A stretch of 64,000 nt of DNA from Bufo bufo (Eukaryota > Chordata > Amphibia > Anura > Bufonidae): positions 219,300,624 to 219,364,623 of the forward strand of contig NC_053389.1 in the NCBI RefSeq assembly GCF_905171765.1, given 5' to 3'. Below, in pieces: positions 12,026 through 23,357 of the stretch. Both the position numbers and the translations under genes were made by a program. The notes beneath the pieces are model-generated. The model was not told where the DNA came from. It ran no database searches and saw only the letters and a program-made list of their open reading frames with translations. Numbering within the stretch: position 1 is the first letter of the stretch; every line of letters begins with the position of its first letter.

Positions 12026-13090
12026 ATGGGCAAAGTGGGTAAAGATAGATCCAAGGATCCAGCAGATCCCACTCCAGTTCGGTCCAGACAACCAAATATG
12101 GACCAATTTCTAAGAAAACAGCCGAAGCTCCGGTCGGCTGGAACACCTAAGATGGCGCCGGCTCAGCTATCTGACATGGAGGAGGATTCAGATGCCGGGA
12201 GTGTCTCTGATGCTTCTACCTGCAAATCGCGCAGACAGTGGAGATCCTTCACTAAAGCTGCACTTCTTGAAGTGCTTAATTCAGCACTAGCCCCTATAAA
12301 AAAGGATCTGTCTGAAATCAAGGAAGACCTCAGGAATATGGGGTGTCGGGTGTCTGACCTGGAGAGCACACAGGAAGCTGCTCTGCAGAGAGAGGAGAAG
12401 TCATACAATGTAATCCGATCCCACACCGACCTGCTAAATGAGGCTCTCCTAAGAATTGAGGATCAGGAGAATCGCAGCCGCAGGAGGAACCTGAGGATTC
12501 GAGGCCTCCCGGAATCGATTGCCAGTGAGGCGCTTGACAAAGTTGCTCGCGAAATATTCGCGAATATTCTGGGTGCCGAAAAATCGGATCGGATAATAAT
12601 CGAGCGCATACATCGAGCGCTTAGGCCCAAACCGAAAGCTACAGATCCTCCTCGCGATGTAATTTGCGGCCTCCTCAGCTATGTCGATACAGCCGCACTG
12701 ATGAGAGCCAGCAGAGAAGCGGAGCAGCTACAGCATGAAGGTACGCCAGTCCTGTTTTTCCAAGATTTGGCCCCATCCACACTGGCTAAAAGGCGTATTC
12801 TTCGCCCACTCCTGGACGCCCTTAAAGCTGCTGCCACTCTATTCAGGTGGCTGTACCCTTTTGGCATTGCAGTCCTTAAAAACGGACGCCAAATCACTAT
12901 CCGCTCGCCGACGGATCTACAGGCTAGCTGGTCCCAGCTTGGGTTAACCCCTATCAAGATACCCTCGTGGATGCAGGCGGATCTAGAAGATCCACCCTTA
13001 CCGCCACCCCATGCGGGTGAATGGCGCTCCGTCCGCACAAGAAAAGGGCCCAAAACCAGGGCTCAAAATTCTGCTCAAGCTCCGACCTGA
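12026..13090 (+). CDS. LINE ORF1p-like RNA-binding protein, intact
   Basis: A 354-residue intact frame in the position of L1 ORF1. In that family the protein trimerises through a coiled coil and binds LINE RNA as a chaperone. Visible order: a basic/polar N-terminus (1-70), a heptad-like coiled coil at about 75-150 (LSEIKEDLRNMGCRVSDLES and following), the junction RSRRRNLRIRGLPES opening the RRM-like domain at about 150-165, and a C-terminal domain with VLFFQDLAPSTLAKRR near 243-258. The tail is rich in proline and basic residues. The ATG at 12026 is chosen because it lies about 100 bp from the element's 5' end and opens the longest frame. Overlapping reverse-strand frames look like shadows. 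The intact ORF1 contrasts with the broken ORF2. Function is assigned by family and not shown here. Confidence 0.85.
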   Translation: MGKVGKDRSKDPADPTPVRSRQPNMDQFLRKQPKLRSAGTPKMAPAQLSDMEEDSDAGSVSDASTCKSRRQWRSFTKAALLEVLNSALAPIKKDLSEIKEDLRNMGCRVSDLESTQEAALQREEKSYNVIRSHTDLLNEALLRIEDQENRSRRRNLRIRGLPESIASEALDKVAREIFANILGAEKSDRIIIERIHRALRPKPKATDPPRDVICGLLSYVDTAALMRASREAEQLQHEGTPVLFFQDLAPSTLAKRRILRPLLDALKAAATLFRWLYPFGIAVLKNGRQITIRSPTDLQASWSQLGLTPIKIPSWMQADLEDPPLPPPHAGEWRSVRTRKGPKTRAQNSAQAPT

Positions 13091-13564
13091 ATATAGGACC
13101 GTGAAGAGGTTCTCTGCGTTTTCTGTTCCAGTTCCACTCTAAGTATACGGGACTCTGTGCCTTATTGTCTGTTTATTGTTTAGTAATGGATCCCTCTTCT
13201 TCCAGGCTTTTATGGTTATTCCCATGGTCTGGTCATTTCCCACTCCCTGCTCTCACCTTAGTTTGCAGGGGTTAACCCGGCTTTACCTACGGGTCACCCT
13301 TCCCCTTTTGATGGTCAGTCATTGGCCCTCTTTAGCTCTGCGGGACCCCCCATCTGACAGACCCCGGCTGGTAGCCGTGATGAGAAAGGGTCGCCTCACA
13401 GTCAGGTGCTCAGTGGAGCTTCTGTTACAAGCTTTGTTTGCACTATTGTTTTGTTCATTAACTGTTTGTCTCCCCTCCTTCCCTCTTGTGTCTCACCCTC
13501 CCCATTGTAGTCAGATGTCATATAGAGGCTATGTAGATGCTGATTATTGTCTCTCACTTACAGA

Positions 13565-16500
13565 ATGTCGTCCGTTGTGATATCCTCCCTGAACGCCCGG
13601 GGAATGAACGAGCCTTGCAAGCGGTCCCAAATCCTGGCCCTTTTACAAAGGGATAAAGTGTCTATAGCATTCTTCCAGGAAACCCACTTCAGAGAGGGTA
13701 AGACCCCCAAATTGCCCCCCAAAAGGTTTTCCCAATGGTTCCACAGCACGTATAGTTCGGCTAGCAGGGGTGTCAGCATAGCGATCCACAAACAGCTCCC
13801 CTTCAAGCATGCTGCCGTCTCCTCGGACCCTGAGGGTCGTTACCTGTTTGTTAAGGGCACTATCGCTGACACACCTGTTACCCTGGCAACTGTATATGCT
13901 CCCAAAAGAGGGCAGGTTGCTTGGCTCGTTCAGACCCTTGGCTTGTTATCCACCTTTAAGGAAGGTATGGTGATTCTAGGCGGCGACTTCAATGTCACCC
14001 TGGAGCCTTCCATAGATTCCTCAAATGGGAAGTCCGCCATTACACATGTGAAGCTACGACGTCTCAAACTCGCCTTACATAGGCTTGGTGTAATAGATAT
14101 TTGGCGCACCACAAACCCCTCTAGTAAGGATTACACCTTCTACTCAGCTGCTAAATCCTCCTACCATAGACTTGACTATATATTCCTGTCTAAAACCCAT
14201 GCTAATAGGGCTATCCGATCCCACATAGGGAACATCACCCTGTCTGACCATGCCCCGGTATTCCTGAGTGTTTCTCTGCAGGACCTCCCAAAGAGGGAAT
14301 GGAATTGGCGTATTAATGACACCATTATCTCTGACCCCTCCCATGTCGCTAAATTGTCCTCTACCATAACAGAATTTTTCACACTTAACCCCCTAGGCCC
14401 GGACGCGCCCTCCCCCTCCATCACTTGGGAGACCCACAAGGCGGTTCTGAGAGGTGAGCTGATAGCTCTAGGGGCTCATATTAAAAAGCAGCGGAACCAA
14501 GCAGTGGCGGCCCTCCTCTCCCAGATACAGGCGCTAGAAATAACGCACAAAAACTCGCAGGCCCTTAGATGTGCCTCGGACCTGTCAGAGGCTCGCACAA
14601 AGCTTAAGAATTTGCTGAATGTCACGTCAGCCAAACTACTTTTACGGGCCAAATTTCGGTCATATGCCCATGGAGATAAAGGGAATAGGCTAATGTCAGC
14701 CTTAGTTAAAAAACAGAAAGCTGATTCCTTTATCGCAGCTGTAAAGGATGCCAAAGGTACGTTACATAAAAGCACCTCAGACATAGCAGATTCCTTTTGT
14801 GCCTTCTATAGGGACCTATATAACTTTGAGCCACCAAACCAACTCTCGCCAGCCCAAATAGGGGAAGCGACTGAGAAGTTTCTCTCCTCCCTCCAGCTGC
14901 CTACTATCACCCCATCACAGTCGGCCCAACTCTTGTCCCCTATCACAGACTCTGAAATCAGCAAGGTCCTCTCCTCCATACCTTCCGGGAAAAGCCCAGG
15001 CCCTGACGGCTTTACCATCTCCTACTACAAAACCTTTAAGCACATCCTGATCCCACATTTTAACATCCTTTGTAATTACTTACTCCAAGGAGGTTCCCTC
15101 CCCCCACAATCGCTATCGGCCCATATCACAGTAATTCACAAAGAAAATAAGGACCCCCTAAACTGCGGGAGCTACCGCCCTATTTCGCTTTTGAACACTG
15201 ATGTGAAATGGTGGGCTAAGATTTTGGCCCATCGGATCCAGTCGGTTCTCCCTGACATTATTAATAGGGAACAGGTGGGATTCGTCACTGTGGCAGACAG
15301 GGGAGTGAAAACACGGTCCGCGTCATACACTTAATCACGCATGCTCGGCGGAATTCTATACCGCTAGCCCTTCTCAGTACAGATGCAGAGAAGGCCTTTG
15401 ACAGGATCAACTGGCATTTTATGTCTCGGGCACTGTCAAAATTTGGCCTTCCGGACCAGTTCATTTAGTCCATCTTCTCACTCTATTTGCTCCCCTCTGC
15501 CAGGATTCGGATCAATGGCACACTCTCTCCAACTTTCCCCATTACCAATGGGACGAGACAAGGCTGCCCACTATCACCGGCCCTCTTTGTTATTGTTATG
15601 GAGACACTGCTGGCTAAAATTAGGCAAGATCCGGACATCCAAGGGATCACCTTGGGATCTCATACTCACTTGACAGCTGCCTTCGCAGACGATCTCTTAG
15701 TCATCACGTCCAATCCCACGACCTCATTTCCCAGGCTCCAAGCTCTTTTTGAGGAATATGGTTTGGTCTCTAATTTCAAGATCAATTATGGTAAGTCACA
15801 GGCCCTAAATATTTCCTGCTCAGCCACTTCCATAGAAATGATCAAATGCTCCACGGCATTTACGTGGGCCCCCAAGTCAATCCCATTTTTGGGCACCCAT
15901 ATATCAGCGAATCCTGAGGACCTTTACGAGCTTAATCAAGCCCCTTTACTTAGATCCATTAGAGCACACCTGCAATCCCTAAAACTCCCGTTCATTTCGT
16001 GGATTGGAAGGAAGAATTATATTAAAGCCTTCATTGTCCCTAGACTACTTTACTTCATTCAAACACTACCTATTTGGCTACCCCATTCCTTCTTTGTGGA
16101 GGTCCGCAGAATCTTCTCAGCATTTGTATGGTCGGGTAAGTCCCCCAGAATAGCATACACCACCCTCACTCGGGAGAAAAGATTGGGAGGTTTCGGCCTG
16201 CCAGACATATACCTTTACTATAAAGCGTCAATGCTAAGCAGAGCTCTAAGCCTCCTCTCCTGGCGCCCTCTCAATCTTGTCTCCCAATTGGAGTGTGATA
16301 TGCTCACCTATAAAGATAAACTGGTCTTATGGGGTTTGCGGAAAAGTACTGCTAATAACATTTATGCCTCGCCTTTGTGGAAGGGCTTACTGTTAGAGTG
16401 GTCCAAACTATATCAGGCCTCAGTCCTTAAGTTCCCTAGTATGAATATCCCCCTGCACCTGCTTCAGGCCCATATTCATCCCGCCACCACTGCACCATCA

Positions 16501-17349
16501 GGAATTTGGGCCCTACTATCTAGCTTAAGGTTACAAGATATTATATCTGAGTCTGGTGCTTTAAATTGGAGTGATGTTTTCGCTCTTCCAAAGGTCCAAA
16601 AGGCTTCCTTTTTGGCAGTTATGGCCTTTAAAAAGGACCTAAAGCTTATTGAAAAGGTCCCACGACCCACAAATGATCCCTCATGGATGGAGGGGAAGAT
16701 TTCAGTAGGCCAACGCCCGCGGAAGCCTCTCTCCACATTATACAAGGAGCTGCTCTCCTCCGCCCCTCCAGATCTATGGTTTCTCTCAGCTTGGGAGAAG
16801 GAGTTATCCATAACTTTGTCAGAACCTGAGAAAGCTTTTATCCTCACACACTCGCACGGATTCAACCGTTGCATTAAGATACAAGCTAACTCCTACAAAT
16901 TGCTCACAAGATGGTATAAAACACCAGAATATCTTCATAAGATCAATTCTGATATCCTCGACCGTTGCTGGAGGTGCGGAGGAGATGTTGGTTCTCTTTC
17001 TCATATATGGTGGAATTGTGAAAAGATCCGGCCTTTCTGGATAGAGATCGAAACTATTATAAATAAGACCTGTAAAAACCAGGTTAGAATAGACGCAAAA
17101 CTCCTAATGTTATGGTGTCCTAATGACACGCTGACCCCCTCAAGGTCAAATCTACCGACTATGCTTATAACAGCAGCTCGCCTATTGATTCCATTGTTAT
17201 GGAGAAATGATTCTCCTCCATCCCTCTTGATGTGGACAGAGAAGGTGGATCAGCTCTACCGGTTTGAAGAGCTTGCACACTGGGAGACTCACTCTAGAGC
17301 AAAGTTTATTAAAACATGGTCCCCTTGGAAGCTTTATCGTAACTTCTAG
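13565..17349 (+). pseudogene. LINE ORF2 (endonuclease / reverse transcriptase), frameshifted
   Basis: ORF2p of this clade nicks target DNA with an APE-like endonuclease and copies LINE RNA by target-primed reverse transcription. The endonuclease domain is intact: SLNARGMN, FQETHF, GGDFN and LSDHAPVF. Reverse transcriptase blocks follow: SGKSPGPDG, YRPISLLN, then STDAEKAFD, GTRQGCPLSPALF and the catalytic AFADDLLV. The C-terminus has a CCHC-type knuckle beginning CWRCGG with HIWWNC near 16968-17025. The chain is broken by an indel near 15285-15295 and by a TAG at 15466-15468. Translation therefore runs 13547/13565-15334, then through the AEKAFD block in another frame, then 15487-17349. The ATG at 13565 (MSSVVISSLNARG) fits the family better than the upstream ATG at 13547. 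The copy cannot be autonomous as it stands. Confidence 0.92.
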
Positions 17350-17614
17350 ATTCACACGAAGCATATGATAGACATCTATTACCCCCCCCCCCCTTCCTTA
17401 CCTCCTTTTCCCCCTCCCCTCTTCCCATGTCTTGTCTTTACTTTTCCGTATTAATTACTTTTATGCACATGTTAATGTGTTATTGAGTCATGTCGCCACT
17501 GCACTTGAATTGATGCGCTTAGTGAATAAGCATTTGTCCAGCTGCGCCTGGTATTTAAGTGATTGATTTGTCACATGACTATTTGCGTTTTCTTCAATAA
17601 AAAGAAATTTGATT

Positions 17615-18190
17615 AAGAATATAACTACTATAATACTGCCCCTATATGCATTAATATAACTACTATAATACTGCTTCCTATGTACAAGAATATAACTACT
17701 ATAATACTGTGTCGTATGTACAAGAATATAACGACTATAATACTGCTCCCAATGTACAAGAATATAACGACTACAATACTGCTTACTATGTATAAGCATA
17801 TGACTACATTAATACTGCCCCCATGTAGATGACTATAACTATAATACTGTCACCTATAAGAATATAACTAGTATAATACTGTCTCTATGTACAAGAATAT
17901 AACTACTATAATACTGCTCCTATGTACAAGAATATAACTGCTATAATATTGCCTCCTATGTACAAGAATATAACTAGTATAATACCGCCCCCTCTATATA
18001 CAAGAATATAGCTACTAAAATACTGTTACTATGTACAAGAATATATCTACGGTAATACTGACCACTATGTACAAAAATATAACTACTATAATACTGCTCA
18101 TTATGTACAAGAATATTATGTACAAGAATACTATAATACTGCCCCTATGTACAAGAATATCACTATAATACTGCCTCCGGTGTACAATAC
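17615..18190. repeat. AT-rich minisatellite, right part of split array
   Basis: Continuation of the 35-38 bp array (tataactactataatactgc... ctatgtacaagaa) after the LINE. Copies become shorter and more divergent towards 18190. Confidence 0.95.
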
Positions 18191-18307
18191 TGTAAAAACA
18201 GTGCTTTCCTGCTTATCTCCATACTTCAGCAGTGATGGAACATTACATGATTTTTTTCTGGTATGTATGGAACATATGTGGATGCATCTGTACACCACAC
18301 ATCCTTA

Positions 18308-18598
18308 GGGTCCCTTCACACGTCCGCAAAATGGGTCCACATCCGTTCAGCAATTTTGCGGAACAGGTGCGGACCCATTTATTTTCAATGGGGCTGGAAT
18401 GTGCTGTCTGCATCCGCATTTGCGGATCCACACTTCCGGATCTGCACTTCCGTTCCACAAAAAAATAGAACGTGTCCTATTCTTGTCCGCAATTGCAGAT
18501 AAGAAAAGGCATTTTCTATGAGAGTGCCGGGGATGTGGAGTCCGCAAAATGCCGGTGTCCGAGTTTTGCAAAACACATACGGACGTGTGAATGGACCC
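18308..18598. mobile_element. TWA-type MITE, GGGTCCCTTCACACGTCCG ends
   Basis: A 291-bp element with inverted ends GGGTCCCTTCACACGTCCG and complement (CGGACGTGTGAATGGACCC). It is flanked by TTA on both sides (18305-18307 and 18599-18601). A PIF/Harbinger-type origin is inferred from the 3-bp TWA duplication. The interior has 'atgggtccacatccg' and 'cccatttattttcaatgggg'. Confidence 0.88.
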
Positions 18599-18601
18599 TT
18601 A

Positions 18602-18830
18602 GAGAATCCAATTGATTTGTGATGCGGATTTTTTTAAATCTGCAGTTGTTTGTGTGAATTTTCAGTGCAAAATTCACCCTTTGCAATGGACAGAATGGCA
18701 TCAAAATCCTTAGCAAAATCCGCAAGTAACACATGCATATTTTGGTGCAGAACGGCAGCGAAATCTGCACGGACATCCATGCGGAATATCTACATAAACC
18801 ACACTACCATGTGCACGTACCCTAATAGGG
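18602..18830. mobile_element. MITE right-half remnant
   Basis: MITE-like interior (atgcggattttt, ttcaccctttgcaatgg, ggcatcaaaatcc) resembling 27360-27500 and 56970-57070. It ends in 'catgtgcacgtaccctaat'. The left terminus is not recognisable. Confidence 0.5.
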
Positions 18831-18926
18831 TGTAGAAGCCACAGATGCCCCCCTAGTAGTCCTACTGAGCCCTTCCATGGGCATCAGCAGTGTGATTTCT
18901 GGCAGAATAAAACAATTATCCTAGGA

Positions 18927-19224
18927 CCGTGATGGAGAACCTTTTACAGACCGAGTGCCCAAACTGCAACCCAAAACCCACTGCAATTTACCCTGAATAC
19001 TATAGTCCAGTATAGTCTATCTTCCATGTACTTTATCACTTAGCTATAATAGCCTGCCTACAGTCAGTGCGCTGCCTGTGCTGTTCATAGTGCGCCCCGC
19101 GCTGCTGAATGGCAGGAAAAGTCTAAGGCATATTGGTACACCTTAGACTATTTCCAGGGTGCGGGTGCCACAGAGAGGGCTGAGTGCCGCCTCTAGCACC
19201 TGTGCCATAGGTTTGCCACCACTG
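18927..19224. mobile_element. hAT-type MITE, CAGTGGTGGCAAACCT-like ends
   Basis: The left end ccgtgatggagaacctttta and right end ataggtttgccaccactg are imperfect inverted repeats of the hAT form CAGTGrTGG. Flanks TCCTAGGA (18919-18926) and CTCTAGGA (19225-19232) give an 8-bp duplication with two mismatches. The interior has 'gaccgagtgcccaaactgca' and 'ggtgccacagagagggctga'. Confidence 0.8.
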
Positions 19225-19232
19225 CTCTAGGA

Positions 19233-19920
19233 TATGCTATATACAGGTAAATGCTGGTAAATGGGCAAGACTAAACCTCCATGTTCAGGATGAGGTCTCA
19301 CAAATGAACTACTGAGTGACCTTATAAACCCCTCTGAGGTGGATGGCAGGAGTTACTGTCCCCCGCCACAGGGCCCTCATGACATGACACAGCTGCTGCT
19401 GCTGAATATTCAGCCAGGACAATCCCAACGTAGACAACAAGATATCAGATCGTCTTTCCACATCAGCTCCAATCAGTTGTTTCCGGCGGCGAGGTGTCAG
19501 GTTGTCAGCGCTCACCTTGAGATGTCATTGCCGGCTGCTGAGTGCTCGCGCGGTTAATCTCCAGACGATTGGAGCCTCCTTTCAACATTTCAAAGTCTTT
19601 AAATAATAAACGGTAACAACGAGCAGAGAGAAGAACACGAGCGGACACACGGCAGAAAAAATCATGATATTACTGCAGAAAACGATGATGAGGCTCCAGG
19701 ATGCAGATCACCGAGGCTGCTCATTCCTGCGTACAGCGAACCTTGTGCATCAAGAACCACAAGTGCAACATCAGGAGCTGCAACCATTACTGACAGCTCC
19801 TGCCCAGTCATTCCTAACACTGACAGATGCACGCCAGCAAGTTCAGTATGAGAAACTCGCAACGTGTGCCAGTGTGAGGTCCCGTTCTGACCTCCGCTCC
19901 TCTGACAGGATCACAGAGCA
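19233..19920. other. No gene seen; mainly unassigned sequence
   Basis: No repeat ends or domain-bearing frames were recognised. About 19380-19650 reads as single-copy DNA with ctgaatattcagcc, caatcagttg and ctttaaataataaacgg. It could hold a conserved non-coding element, but this cannot be tested here. Confidence 0.4.
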
Positions 19921-19923
19921 TTA

Positions 19924-20240
19924 GGCCTCATGCACAAGACCGTAATTTCAGTCCACATCCGATTAGTTTTTTTTTTTTTCGCGGGTCGGATGCGGACTCA
20001 TTTATTTCGATTAGGCCGCAAAAGATGCGGAGAACACCCCATTTGCATCCGTATGTCCGTTCCGCGGCCCTGCTGCAAAAAGAATAAAATTGAACATGTC
20101 TCATTCTTTTCAGTTTTGCACACAAGAATAGGCAGGACATACCGATCGGCAAAATGCAGAATGCACATGGCCGGTGTCTGTGTTTTGTGGATCTGCAATT
20201 TGCGGACCACAAAAATGCCTACAGCCATGTGCATGAGCCC
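19924..20240. mobile_element. TWA-type MITE, GGCCTCATGCACAAGACCG ends
   Basis: A 317-bp element bounded by TTA on both sides (19921-19923 and 20241-20243). Its ends are ggcctcatgcacaagaccg and catgtgcatgagccc. Its interior has the family blocks 'gcggactcatttatttcgat' and 'ttgcggaccacaaaaatgcc'. Confidence 0.88.
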
Positions 20241-20296
20241 TTATACTGATTTTATAAGACTGTGTGACCCTGAGAGTCCTGGAATCTACTGAATTA

Positions 20297-20759
20297 GGCC
20301 TCTTTCACAGGACCATTTTTTTTCCGTTTACGGGCCATTTTTTGCGTTCCGTATACAGAACCATTCATTTCAATGGTTCCATAAAAAAAAAAACGGAATG
20401 TACTCCGTATGCATTCCGTTTCCGTATTTCCGTTCCTTTGAAAGATAGAACATTTCCTATTATTGCCCGCAAATCATGTTCCATGGCTCCATTTAAGTCA
20501 ACGGGTCCGCAAACGAAACGGAACACATATGGAAATGCATCCGTATGTCTTCCGTATCCGTTCCGTTTTTGCGGAACCATCTATAGAAAATGTTATTCCC
20601 AGCCAAATTTTTTCTATGTAATTATAACTGTATGCTGTATATGGCATACGGAAAAACGGAACAGAAAAACAGAACAGAAACGGAAACACAGCGGAAACAA
20701 AAAACTGATCAGTGAAAAGCGGACTGCAAAACACTGAAAACGGTTGTGTGCAAGAGGCC
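20297..20759. mobile_element. TWA-type MITE, GGCCTCTTTCACAGGACC ends
   Basis: A 463-bp element with ends ggcctctttcacaggacca and ggttgtgtgcaagaggcc. Flanks are TTA on the left and TAA on the right. The interior is palindromic (ttccgtatacagaaccattc, gaacggaa-type arms). Confidence 0.82.
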
Positions 20760-20844
20760 TAAGTGCTTATGCACACAAACATGTGTGCCCCGTGCCACGG
20801 ACAGCCAATAGAGGTCCACAATGCAGAAAGGCAAAGAGACCCCT

Positions 20845-21060
20845 GTGAGGTAGAAGCCAATTTTCCTAATTTTAGGGGGAAATAATTCCTTTCCGACTCC
20901 AATCAGGCAATCAGAAAACCTCCCTGGATCAACGACCCCTCTCTAGTAACTATAACCTGTAATATTATTACACTCCAGAAATACATCCAGGCCCCTCTTG
21001 AATTCCTTTATTGTCACCACCTCCTCAGGCAGAGAGTTCCACAGTGTCACCGCTCTTACC
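20845..21060 (-). pseudogene. 3' end of a CR1/L2-like LINE with its coding tail
   Basis: On the minus strand 21060-20943 reads VRAVTLWNSLPEEVVTIKEF and continues as KRGLDVFLECNNITGYSY to a stop at 20943-20945. The ...LWNSLPEEVV... C-terminus is typical of vertebrate CR1/L2-type reverse-transcriptase ORFs. A 3' UTR-like stretch follows to about 20845. The LINE is truncated at 21060 by a MITE half. The family is uncertain. Its terminal codons match the 1-2362 minisatellite unit. Confidence 0.7.
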
Positions 21061-21234
21061 GGACAAGAATAGGACATGCTCTATTTTTTTCCCGAGCTGC
21101 GGACCAGAAAATCAGGGCCGCGCTCCGGAAATGCGGATGCGGAGAGCACACAGTGTGCTCTCCGCATCCATTCCTGCCCCGTTGAGAATGAATGGGTCCG
21201 CACCCGTTCCGGATATTGCGTGTGAATGGACCCA
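21061..21234. mobile_element. MITE right half
   Basis: Contains 'caagaataggacatgctcta', a small perfect hairpin (gcggagagcacac/gtgtgctctccgc), 'gaatgaatgggtccgcaccc' and the end 'gtgtgaatggaccc'. These match the right part of the 18308-18598 family. The left half is missing and the copy abuts the LINE tail. Confidence 0.72.
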
Positions 21235-21865
21235 AAAGTGAAGTCTTGAGACGCTAGACAGCAGAGTGAACTGCTACGACCAGTATTAAAGACACTGCTG
21301 CAAGGTGAGGGATTACAGCCAAGACACCCATCAGCAAGAAAGTTAGTAGGCCAGTACCATAAAAGTGCTAAATTGCTGCCATCCAACCAGCCTCCATAAT
21401 TCTTGCAGGTGCCATAGAAGATTGCACTTAGTCTGCTGCTAATTAATGTATTTGAGGTTCTTTGTTGCACTTAGTAAAAAGACTTTGTTACATTTAACTC
21501 TGGTCTTATTCTTCAAAACTACATTTCCATTGCACCGATCTCCAGGGAGCAACGGCCTGAGGTAGTACACCATGACACAACACTTCATACGGACCACTAC
21601 CACTCCCATCCTCTGCACCGACACCTCCAGGGCACACTGGACACTCAGAAGGGGTCATTTACAAAGACCGGCTTTTTAGACTCCTAAATAATATTCCGCA
21701 GCAGAACATCAACACTTTTCATTACAATAGTAGAGGATGTATTTATGTTACGGATTTTATTGCAGAAAATTGCGCAACGTGTAAGAGCATCCTAAAAGTG
21801 CAGCAAACAGTCTAGGTGCAGCCCCAGTCTTGACACCCAGCAGCTTTAACTTCATTTCACACAGC
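21235..21865. other. No gene seen; unassigned
   Basis: No recognised ends or domains. The piece at about 21655-21790 (cagcagaacatc, attgcagaaaattgcgcaac) has MITE-like texture similar to 7200-7515. Confidence 0.4.
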
Positions 21866-21968
21866 TGAGGGTTTGTTACAATGTATCACTGTAGATCTGA
21901 GATTTAGGCTGCTGGTGTGTTTAGCTCACAGAGGATTGTCTAAATGGACACATTGTAACAAACCCTCA
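21866..21968. mobile_element. Small inverted-repeat element
   Basis: A 103-bp element with perfect 19-bp ends TGAGGGTTTGTTACAATGT (21866) and complement (to 21968). It probably represents a short MITE. The superfamily cannot be set, because the flanks show no convincing duplication. Confidence 0.75.
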
Positions 21969-22555
21969 ATCGTGCAATCAAAACTAGGTTTTCTCGGCCG
22001 GTGATATATATTGTGATCCAGTGTCGAAGAATCTTTTACAACTTTTCTGCATTGATTAATCTGCAGTCTCTTTTTTCCTGCACATTAAGAGTCGCGTTTA
22101 AATCCTCCCAACCTCTGGAAGGCGGCAGTTTCTCTTTAAAGCAAATAAACTGGAGAAGGCGATTCAATTATTTTTGCTTAACCAAACCTGAGATCATTGT
22201 AATGAAATCTTGGGAATATTAACATTTCATTGACATTAGCTGCATCGTATGTGATGCCTCGGTGAGTAAATCCTGCGGAAAATGAAGAATTTCCCAGCTT
22301 CGTTTTATTGTACTGCAGACTGCTGACATGGCGGAACAGGTCGGGATGAGGAGGGTCTGCTGCCTTTTAATTAACTTCACCTTCTCAGATAAATTCATTA
22401 GTTGTCTTCTACTCTCATTAGAAAATACTGGGACAATGGACCCTGTGCCACCTATTAGATGTAACGGCTCCACGTGTTTCATCTGAGCGCTCGTGATGAA
22501 GGTCATAATGGTTACAGCAGGCGTTGTTAGATACATCGTTCAGTAATTGCTTCAT
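21969..22555. other. Candidate conserved non-coding block (unproven)
   Basis: Long repeat-free stretch, most striking at about 22090-22550. It has TAAT/ATTA cores (ttttaattaacttcacc, attcaattatttttgc, ttcattagttg) and balanced composition. It matches nothing else in the window. The frames on either strand lack recognisable domains. Confidence 0.3.
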
Positions 22556-22900
22556 TAGGGGGTTATTTACTAAGCGGGCCACACCACTTTTTGGTGGAAA
22601 ATATTAGCAAAACCCTATTTTGTGACTTTTTAATTCCCTGCAATGTTTTTACACTGTCCTTGTCACTTAGAAGTGGCAGGGTGTGTTGGCGACTTTTGCC
22701 CTGACAAATTTACCATCTTTTATGCCTAGAAACTACTCCAGTCCAGGCACATGGACTGCGGGAGGATTTGGGTAATTTATGACGAGATTCACGCCTCGTT
22801 ATGAATTAGCCGAATCCTCCAGCAGCCCAGAGGAGAAACAAAGACTAGCGTAAAAAGCTGTTTCTTTCTGTTTGTTTCTCCAGTCATATCCAGAGCTGCG
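22556..22900. repeat. Interspersed repeat with 'ggggttatttactaag' start
   Basis: The block 'ttatttactaag', 'acactgtccttgtcacttag', 'aatttatgacgagattcacg' recurs in related or reverse form at 27640-28040, 31620-31770, 35800-36130 and 41340-41530. This supports one dispersed family of unknown class. Confidence 0.6.
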
Positions 22901-22957
22901 TCCAGTTTAACTCTCCCCAGCTGTCAGGAATGGGGACTAATAGCTTCAATCTAAGAC

Positions 22958-23034
22958 TGTATCAAAATACGAAGCCAAACTCAGCTTTGTGCCTCGTGAA
23001 CGAAGCCGAGTTCAGTTTCATATTTTGATACAGT
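22958..23034. repeat. Short imperfect palindrome
   Basis: The arms ctgtatcaaaata and tattttgatacag enclose a smaller inverted pair (acgaagcc/ggc ttcgt-like). It may be a 77-bp MITE relic. Confidence 0.55.
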
Positions 23035-23117
23035 AATGTATGTGAATAAACAAAGTGACACGTGATAGAAGACGATGAAGTAAGTCTCACAATATTTGCT
23101 GGAACTTCAGAAAGTCC

Positions 23118-23357
23118 TCAGCGGAGGCAATATATTTTATAGCAGGTCTGAGACAATATTTTTAACATAGCTTTTAAAAGAATCAGGATTAGATACAGCA
23201 ATCCGAACCCGATTCGCTCAACCCTAATGATAATACAGGGGTGTATGCCATCTGGTCCCAGCAATTTGTTTATTTTAATCTTTTTAAGATGCCACTGTAC
23301 TTCTTCCTGGGTCAGACAGGGCACTTTTAATAGGAAATTTACTTTTACATTCTGCAT
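23118..23357 (-). pseudogene. CR1/RTE-like reverse transcriptase fragment
   Basis: The minus-strand frame contains EEVQWHLKKIKINK followed by LGPDGIHPCII. This is the N-terminal reverse-transcriptase signature (L..l..nKs.GPDGIHP) of non-LTR elements. Only about 70 residues remain and no catalytic block is present. It is a short LINE relic. Confidence 0.7.

Larger units (their letters stand above)
11926..17614 (+). mobile_element. Near-full-length Tx1/L1-clade LINE
   Basis: A 5689-bp non-LTR retrotransposon with a 5' UTR of about 100 bp beginning GGGGCGGAGC, ORF1, a spacer of about 470 bp, ORF2, and a 3' UTR with a C-run and the tail aataaaaagaaatttgatt. The flanking 17-bp sequence aagaatataactactat occurs at 11909-11925 and 17615-17631. 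It fits a target-site duplication, although this motif is also part of the host minisatellite. The clade is inferred from the APE-type endonuclease, the ORF1 type and the C-terminal zinc knuckle. Confidence 0.93.

Noticed and set aside
13176..13580. 134-codon frame between LINE ORF1 and ORF2
   Set aside because: It occupies the expected non-coding spacer of the LINE and has no family resemblance.
11909..17631. The 17-bp LINE flank as certain target duplication
   Set aside because: The same 17-mer is part of the minisatellite unit, so the match could pre-exist; recorded as consistent rather than proven.
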